9,792 nucleotides of DNA from Bacillota bacterium (GTDB taxonomy: Bacteria > Bacillota > Clostridia > Tissierellales > Sedimentibacteraceae). Shown piece by piece: positions 6,138-9,792 of the stretch (positions are counted from its first letter, which is position 1; each line of letters begins with the position of its first letter). The stretch spans positions 1 to 9,792 of the forward strand of contig JAFACY010000127.1 of NCBI GenBank assembly GCA_023425285.1. The letters are read 5' to 3'. The notes beneath the pieces are model-generated. The model saw only the letters and a program-made list of their open reading frames with translations, searched no databases and was not told the origin of the DNA. The translations under genes and the position numbers were made by a program.

Positions 6138-6404
6138 ATGGAACATATAGTGAACTGCTTTGTCCCTCAGGGAGGGAAGCATTGTGTTACAAACTCTTTA
6201 AAGCAGATATTCTCATACCACGGACATTCTTACTCGGAGGAATACATTGGTATATATCTCACATGGGATGATGTAGCTCAGGATATGAAAGAGCTCTCAT
6301 TAAGCGGTAATATATGTTTGTTAGAGCGAATGAGTGAAAAAATATTAAGATTACATGATGAAGAACGGGAGCTATTTAGAAAATTAAAGGAGGTAACCGA
6401 ATGA
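6138..6404 (+). pseudogene. Internally deleted BtrH-like protein remnant (88 codons)
   Basis: From ATG at 6138, with GCGGAGG 6 bases upstream, the product begins MEHIVNCFVPQGGKHCVTNS followed by LKQIFSYHGHSYSEEYI. This is the start of the BtrH_N (butirosin biosynthesis protein H-like) domain, whose conserved Cys lies in HCVTNSLKQ. Full members have roughly 300 or more residues. Here, after about 33 residues, the sequence jumps to DDVAQDMKELSLSGNICLLE followed by RMSEKILRLHDEERELF, which looks like the helical C-terminal end of the same protein. The middle, including the remaining catalytic region, is gone, with the reading frame kept. It overlaps the GNAT gene by 4 bases (ATGA). BtrH catalyses acyl transfer in butirosin synthesis; that activity is not expected in this fragment. 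It might still be translated as a coupling leader. Confidence 0.65.
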
Positions 6405-6826
6405 AAATTATTAATGCCAAAGACTGTCTACATGACCAGCAGTTTTTACAAATACTATCCCTGAGTCAATACATGCCCACAGAAGAAAAGCTGAATCTTC
6501 TTGCCGATAATTATAAATCCAACTCAAATATCTACGCTTTTGCATGCAATTCTAATATCTCAATCATCGGTGTAATCGTTATTAAATGCTGTTACGAGAC
6601 AAATTTTGAAATCTTGAGCATAGCCGTTGACTCCGCATTTAGAGGACACGGTATTGGCTCAAAGCTCATTTCCTATGCCGTTCATAACCTCAAATGCAGC
6701 GAAATTTTCGCTGAGACAGACGATGATGCCGTTGGATTCTACCGCAGCTATGGCTTTGACATTGTTTCGTTGGATGAAAAATATCCTGGCATTGTTCGCT
6801 ATCTCTGTACTCTGAAATTATTTTAA
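6401..6826 (+). CDS. GNAT-family N-acetyltransferase
   Basis: The 141-residue protein starts at ATG 6401, overlapping the preceding stop by 4 bases, with a near-perfect AAGGAGGT about 7 bases upstream. Motif A of the GNAT fold is present at about 74-89: LSIAVDSAFRGHGIGSKLI, with the acetyl-CoA pyrophosphate-binding RGHGIG. The C-terminal motif B region reads DDDAVGFYRSYGFDIVSL, containing the usual catalytic/CoA-contacting Tyr. Length and domain are complete for a small single-domain GNAT. Substrate is not predictable; it may acylate an amine or a protein N-terminus. Translational coupling with the BtrH-like fragment suggests that the two once worked together. Confidence 0.9.
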   Translation: MKIINAKDCLHDQQFLQILSLSQYMPTEEKLNLLADNYKSNSNIYAFACNSNISIIGVIVIKCCYETNFEILSIAVDSAFRGHGIGSKLISYAVHNLKCSEIFAETDDDAVGFYRSYGFDIVSLDEKYPGIVRYLCTLKLF

Positions 6827-6976
6827 TTTTCCTCTATTTTTTCTATTGATTTTTTATAGCTGGTCTTTCATAGAGTTCTATGTGCAGGCAGCATAGTTCT
6901 ATTTAATAATATAAATATTTAATTTTTTCGATGTATCTTAATATCCATGGGAAACTGTCTAAAATAAATTACAATT

Positions 6977-7000
6977 GGGTATCATATAAATATGATACCC
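6977..7000 (+). terminator. Perfect 10-bp hairpin, possible terminator of the GNAT operon
   Basis: GGGTATCATA (6977-6986) pairs perfectly with TATGATACCC (6991-7000) around TAAA. A TTTTT run follows only after TTGCATG, so it is a weak intrinsic terminator at best, 150 bases after the GNAT stop. It may instead belong to the repeat element that follows. Confidence 0.45.
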
Positions 7001-7019
7001 TTGCATGTTTTTATCAGCA

Positions 7020-7150
7020 GGCATGTCACAAGGACGGATTGTTAACACTATTTTCGGGGGATGTCTTTTCGTTATACTAATGTGTATTTGTCAAGGTTGT
7101 CAGTAACCCCGTCCCCTTGACATGCCCTTGACATGGTCCCCTTGACATGT
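7020..7150. repeat. Inverted pair of GTCACAGGGACG-family repeats (MITE-like)
   Basis: The left copy at 7020-7054 reads GGCATGTCACAAGGACGG, then ATTGTTAACACTATTTTC. It matches 3250-3285 closely. The right side at about 7100-7150 holds the same family inverted: the minus strand reads CATGTCAAGGGGAC, CATGTCAAGGG and CATGTCAAGGGGACGGGGTT, then ACTGACAACCTTGACA. Opposing copies around a 40-base centre give an element-like structure. No transposase is present. The right end directly abuts an LRR-gene relic. Confidence 0.65.
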
Positions 7151-7207
7151 AGTTGGATAGAGGAGCAAATTGCTTGGCAGAAGGAAGATATTGTAAAAAA
7201 TCAATAA
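7151..7207 (+). pseudogene. 3'-end relic of a leucine-rich-repeat protein gene
   Basis: The frame from AGT at 7151 reads SWIEEQIAWQKEDIVKNQ followed by TAA. Its first 13 bases, AGTTGGATAGAGG, are identical to the last 13 bases of the window, where the LRR gene reads ...NYSWIE in the same codon phase. The simplest reading is that this is the tail of a paralogous LRR gene, whose body has been removed up to the repeat at 7020-7150. Confidence is limited because the match is cut by the window edge. Confidence 0.5.
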
Positions 7208-7258
7208 ATGTATAAATCTGAAGGACCTCCCAAATTTAACACTCAAAAGAACTCCATC

Positions 7259-7291
7259 GTGGACGTTTTGTCTGACAAACGAAACGTCCAC
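7259..7291. repeat. Palindromic GGACGTTTTGTCTGAC... element downstream of murD
   Basis: GTGGACGTTTTGTCTG and the reverse complement of its partner CGAAACGTCCAC form an imperfect palindrome with about 12 pairs. It sits 20 bases from the end of the murD gene and could serve as its terminator hairpin, though a T-run is lacking. The left arm GGACGTTTTGT.TG recurs at 8755-8768 on the other side of murD, in the same orientation. Confidence 0.6.
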
Positions 7292-7310
7292 CCGGCTCGG
7301 CTTCGTCTTC

Positions 7311-8732
7311 TTACTGTAATTCATTTACAATTTTTTTAAAAGTATTACCTCTTTCTTCAAAATTTTTAAACATATCAAAGCTAGTGCTTGCCGGAGATAA
7401 CAAGACACAATCTCCATTTTTAGCAATTCGCCTTGCTGCTTCAACAACTTCCTTATATGTATCACATCTTATTAAGCATACAGGGTTGTCAATTCCCCTT
7501 CTCTTGACTTCATTCATTAATGCATATTCAATTTTATCTGATGTCGCTCCAATTAAAATCAAAACTTTTACCTTGTCCAGGATATAAGACCCCATCTCAT
7601 CATATAAAATGCCTTTATCTTTCCCACCGGCAATAAGTATAATTTTATTTTTAAATACTTGAAGCGCCGCAATTGTTCTTGATGGACTACTATCTATTGA
7701 ACTATTGTAATATTTTACACCTTCAAAAGTTCTGACTAACTCAAGTCTATGTTCAACACCACCAAAACTCTTAACTACTTTCCTTATAATGGCCGGTTCA
7801 ACAATGTCAATAATAGCAGAAATTGCTGCAAGACAATTTTCTATATTATGTTTTCCTGGAAGTAAAATTTCATCTTCATTTACAATTTCTGTTATCTTAA
7901 AAGAATCTCTATAAACTAACATTTTTTCCCTGACAAACGCTCCTCTATCCAGCTCGTTGACTCTACTAAATAATCTATATGCAACGGGAGTAATATTTGC
8001 AAAGTTACGAGTTACACAATTGTCATAGTTCAATACAACAAAATTCCCTAAAACCGAATTCTGATACATAAAAATATTTGTTTTAGCATTAATATATTCA
8101 TCATATGATTTGTGAATGTCCAGATGATTAGGAGAGACATTTGTAATCACCGCAATATCAGGACTTACAGACATTGTTTGAAGCTGAAAACTTGAAAGTT
8201 CAAGAACCACCTTATCTTCGGGCATAATTAATTCTATATCGTTAATTAACGGACTTCCTATATTTCCACCAAGCCAGGTTTTGTACCCTTGCTCTACAAG
8301 CATTTTATAAATTAATGTAGTAGTTGTGGTTTTTCCATCACTACCAGTTACAGCAATGGTCTTAGCTGGACATAACTCCATAAATATCTCCATTTCAGAA
8401 GTAACAATGGTTCCTTTATTTCTTGCTTCCACAAGTTCCGGTATGTCAAATCTTATAACCGGAGTTTTAAAAATGTAATCAAAAAAATCATTAGCTAATC
8501 TTTTCAGATAGTCATTTCCAAATTCGTATTGAATAAATATTCCTTCATCTTCGAAATATCTGATAATTTCCCTTGATGAATCTTCATTGACCATATCAAA
8601 ACCAGTTATGTTTTTTACTCCTATTTTATGTAAGTATTTGATCAAAGCCTTATTGCTGATTCCAAGACCAATCACAGCTATTTTCTTGTTTTTAATATCA
8701 TTTTTAAAAAGTTTCATCTTATCATTCTTCAT
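7311..8732 (-). CDS. murD: MurD-type UDP-N-acetylmuramoyl-L-alanine--D-glutamate ligase
   Basis: The 473-residue protein starts at ATG 8732 with AGGGGGA upstream. Three Mur-ligase domains are present: an N-terminal nucleotide-binding domain (AVIGLGISNKALIKYL, 19-34); an ATP-binding domain with P-loop VTGSDGKTTTT (128-138), ELSSFQL (178-184), NVSPNHLDIHKSYDEYINAK (198-217, with His203 and the carbamylatable Lys217), PGKHNIENCLAA and GVEHRLELV; and a C-terminal domain (IAGGKDKG, LIGATSDKIE, LSPASTSFDMFKNFEERG). MurD adds D-glutamate to UDP-MurNAc-L-Ala in the cytoplasm during peptidoglycan synthesis. Two oddities: the gene stands alone instead of in the dcw cluster, and the C-terminal NDS motif reads NSS (Asn343-Ser344-Ser345), so a highly conserved Asp is missing. 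It may be a second, diverged copy. Repeat arms lie close on both sides. Confidence 0.93.
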   Translation of the reverse strand: MKNDKMKLFKNDIKNKKIAVIGLGISNKALIKYLHKIGVKNITGFDMVNEDSSREIIRYFEDEGIFIQYEFGNDYLKRLANDFFDYIFKTPVIRFDIPELVEARNKGTIVTSEMEIFMELCPAKTIAVTGSDGKTTTTTLIYKMLVEQGYKTWLGGNIGSPLINDIELIMPEDKVVLELSSFQLQTMSVSPDIAVITNVSPNHLDIHKSYDEYINAKTNIFMYQNSVLGNFVVLNYDNCVTRNFANITPVAYRLFSRVNELDRGAFVREKMLVYRDSFKITEIVNEDEILLPGKHNIENCLAAISAIIDIVEPAIIRKVVKSFGGVEHRLELVRTFEGVKYYNSSIDSSPSRTIAALQVFKNKIILIAGGKDKGILYDEMGSYILDKVKVLILIGATSDKIEYALMNEVKRRGIDNPVCLIRCDTYKEVVEAARRIAKNGDCVLLSPASTSFDMFKNFEERGNTFKKIVNELQ

Positions 8733-8752
8733 ATAATCCCCCTAAAAGCCAT

Positions 8753-8768
8753 GGGGACGTTTTGTTTG
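8753..8768 (+). repeat. Second copy of the GGACGTTTTGTTTG arm, in the murD leader
   Basis: GGGGACGTTTTGTTTG matches the left arm of the palindrome at 7261-7274 at 13 of 14 positions, in the same orientation. It lies 20 bases upstream of the murD start, so murD is bracketed by direct copies. The right arm of the palindrome is missing here. Confidence 0.55.
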
Positions 8769-8789
8769 CCATACTATGGATGATATTAT

Positions 8790-8873
8790 TTAACCGCATC
8801 CAAAATTCCCCTTCCAATATTAAGTACTCTTGATAATTGCCTATTACCGGCTCCTGTATCAAATATAATAAAA
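8790..8873 (-). pseudogene. Possible 3' remnant of an unidentified gene upstream of murD
   Basis: On the minus strand the frame ending in TAA (8792-8790) reads FDTGAGNRQLSRVLNIGRGI followed by LDAVK, with codon use that looks coding. Upstream it merges into the antisense of the LRR gene, so any 5' part has been replaced. The plus strand here is also stop-free (KIPLPILSTLDNCLLPAPVS), which looks like the shadow of the minus reading. No family is recognised. If real, it is the tail of a gene that once preceded murD on the same strand. Confidence 0.3.
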
Positions 8874-9792
8874 AACAATTTATTTGGTATTCCGGACAAA
8901 GATCTGTATAATGCTATGTTAGATATTACAGGTAATAAAGAGTTATACGTAGATGATTTTATAGATTATACGGATATTAATTTAAACAATAAAAGGATAC
9001 ATAGCCTTAAGGGTATGGAAAAGCTGAATCTTTCTAACGTTGAGGCACTGCATCTCTACGACAACGAAATAAGCAGAATAAGCAGCTCAAATTTTAAATC
9101 ATTAACAAACTTAAAATCCATAGATTTAACACTTAATAATATACATAAAATTAAGGACAATACGTTTTCTCAGCTTAAAAATCTCAGCTATATTAATTTG
9201 AACGCTAACGGAATAAGCAGCATAGGCACTAATGCTTTTTACGGAGCTGACAAGCTTAGTATATTGGATTTACAGCAGAATAATATAAAAGAACTTAATA
9301 TTTCACCTATACCGAGCCTTGAGGTTCTTAAAATATCACGCACAAATAAAATACGCGATATAAAAGATATATCATTAGATAGTTTCCCAAATTTAAAGGA
9401 ATTGGAAATAGGATATAATTTAATAGAAAATATTGATACGAACAGCTTTAAAAGCACACCATATTTAAAAAGGTTAGTTTTATCCGGAAATAAGCTAAAT
9501 AACATTCCCAATCATACATTTCAGTTTTTAGGTAGTCTGGAGGAGTTGTATTTAAGTAACTGCATCCTCAGCAGTATTGAAGATAATGCCTTTTATAATC
9601 TTAACATGCTGAGAGTATTGGATGTAAGTGATAACCAGTTGAAATACCTGCCGAATTTAAAAAATCACAAATTTTTTTATTATTCGGTATCCAAGACCTC
9701 CAATACTGATTTCAGAGGCAATTTTCTGACAGAAGAGATATTAAGGGAAAGCTTGCCGGACAGATTTTTCTTAAATTACAGTTGGATAGAGG
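8874..9792 (+). CDS. Leucine-rich-repeat surface-type protein, 5' truncated and running off the window
   Basis: The frame is open from 8784 to the right edge (306 codons from 8874). It begins NNLFGIPDKDLYNAMLDITG, the capping segment seen before LRR domains in clostridial internalin-like proteins. About nine repeats follow, most of 24 residues with the pattern LxxLxLxxNxIxxIxxxxFxxL: LSYINLNANGISSIGTNAFY, LKRLVLSGNKLNNIPNHTFQ, LEELYLSNCILSSIEDNAFY and others. Then comes a C-terminal flank with RVLDVSDNQLKYLPNL and EEILRESLPDRFFLNYSWIE. No signal peptide and no upstream start with a ribosome site are visible; the first in-frame ATG is at 8916, inside the cap and without a Shine-Dalgarno. The gene has probably lost its 5' end, and sequence further upstream looks foreign to it. 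LRR proteins of this kind are usually secreted binding proteins. Confidence 0.75.

Larger units (their letters stand above)
6827..7310. other. Gene-free stretch with hairpins, dispersed repeats and an LRR-gene relic
   Basis: No intact gene is present between the GNAT stop and the end of murD. In order it holds: an AT-rich segment (6827-6976) with only a weak six-pair stem (CTATGT/GCATAG); a perfect 10-bp hairpin (6977-7000); inverted copies of the GTCACAGGGACG repeat (7020-7150); the 3' end of an LRR gene (7151-7207); and a GGACGTTTTGTC palindrome (7259-7291). Each is listed separately. Confidence 0.6.

Noticed and set aside
6080..6271. 63-codon frame beginning MNRSCKKSEGGFAVN
   Set aside because: It starts at the promoter -10 end and overlaps the better supported BtrH-like frame, which has a Shine-Dalgarno and family similarity.
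7100..7324. 74-codon minus-strand frame beginning MNYSKKTKPSRVDV
   Set aside because: It spans the palindrome, the LRR relic in antisense and the inverted repeats; it has no credible ribosome site and no coding-like sequence.

Overview
The window looks like an accessory region of a low-GC Gram-positive chromosome, most likely a member of the Clostridia. The grounds are the AT-rich composition, strong AGGAGG-type ribosome sites, tandem LytTR proteins, RHS and SUKH toxin/immunity pieces, and a MurD of clostridial type. Genus cannot be fixed from the sequence.

Layout from left to right. (1) 1-365 (-): an SUKH (SMI1/KNR4) immunity-type gene, cut by the window edge, with its own promoter. (2) 775-2168 (+): two tandem paralogous LytTR DNA-binding regulators with a receiver-like N-terminal half that has lost its phosphorylation residues. 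A relic of a HAD phosphatase gene and an intrinsic terminator follow directly. (3) 2343-3109 (+): a promoter, an orphan RHS C-terminal tip with its own start, and a two-helix membrane protein 4 bases downstream; this is a plausible toxin/immunity pair. (4) 3170-3390: a short tandem array built on CATGTCACAGGGACG, abutting a truncated duplicate of the SUKH promoter and first codons. (5) 3369-5972 (-): an HExxH metalloprotease, an AraC/GyrI-type regulator and a secreted protein of propeptide-like appearance. (6) 6051-6826 (+): a promoter, an internally deleted BtrH-like relic and an overlapping GNAT acetyltransferase. (7) 6827-7310: a gene-free stretch with a perfect hairpin, inverted copies of the same GTCACAGGGACG family, a relic of the 3' end of a leucine-rich-repeat gene, and a GGACGTTTTGTC palindrome. 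(8) 7311-8732 (-): a MurD-type ligase, with the GGACGTTTTGT arm again just upstream of it. (9) 8790-9792: a possible 3' remnant of another minus-strand gene, then a leucine-rich-repeat gene with no visible start that runs off the right edge.

The main theme is a mosaic of small cassettes and broken genes. At least five gene remnants (HAD, SUKH start, BtrH-like, LRR tail, LRR without 5' end) lie among intact small genes. Two of the breakpoints sit exactly next to copies of one short repeat family. I read this as a region where toxin/immunity and surface-protein cassettes are gained, duplicated and lost by recombination at short repeats. That reading is inference. The remnants and repeats themselves are visible in the sequence.
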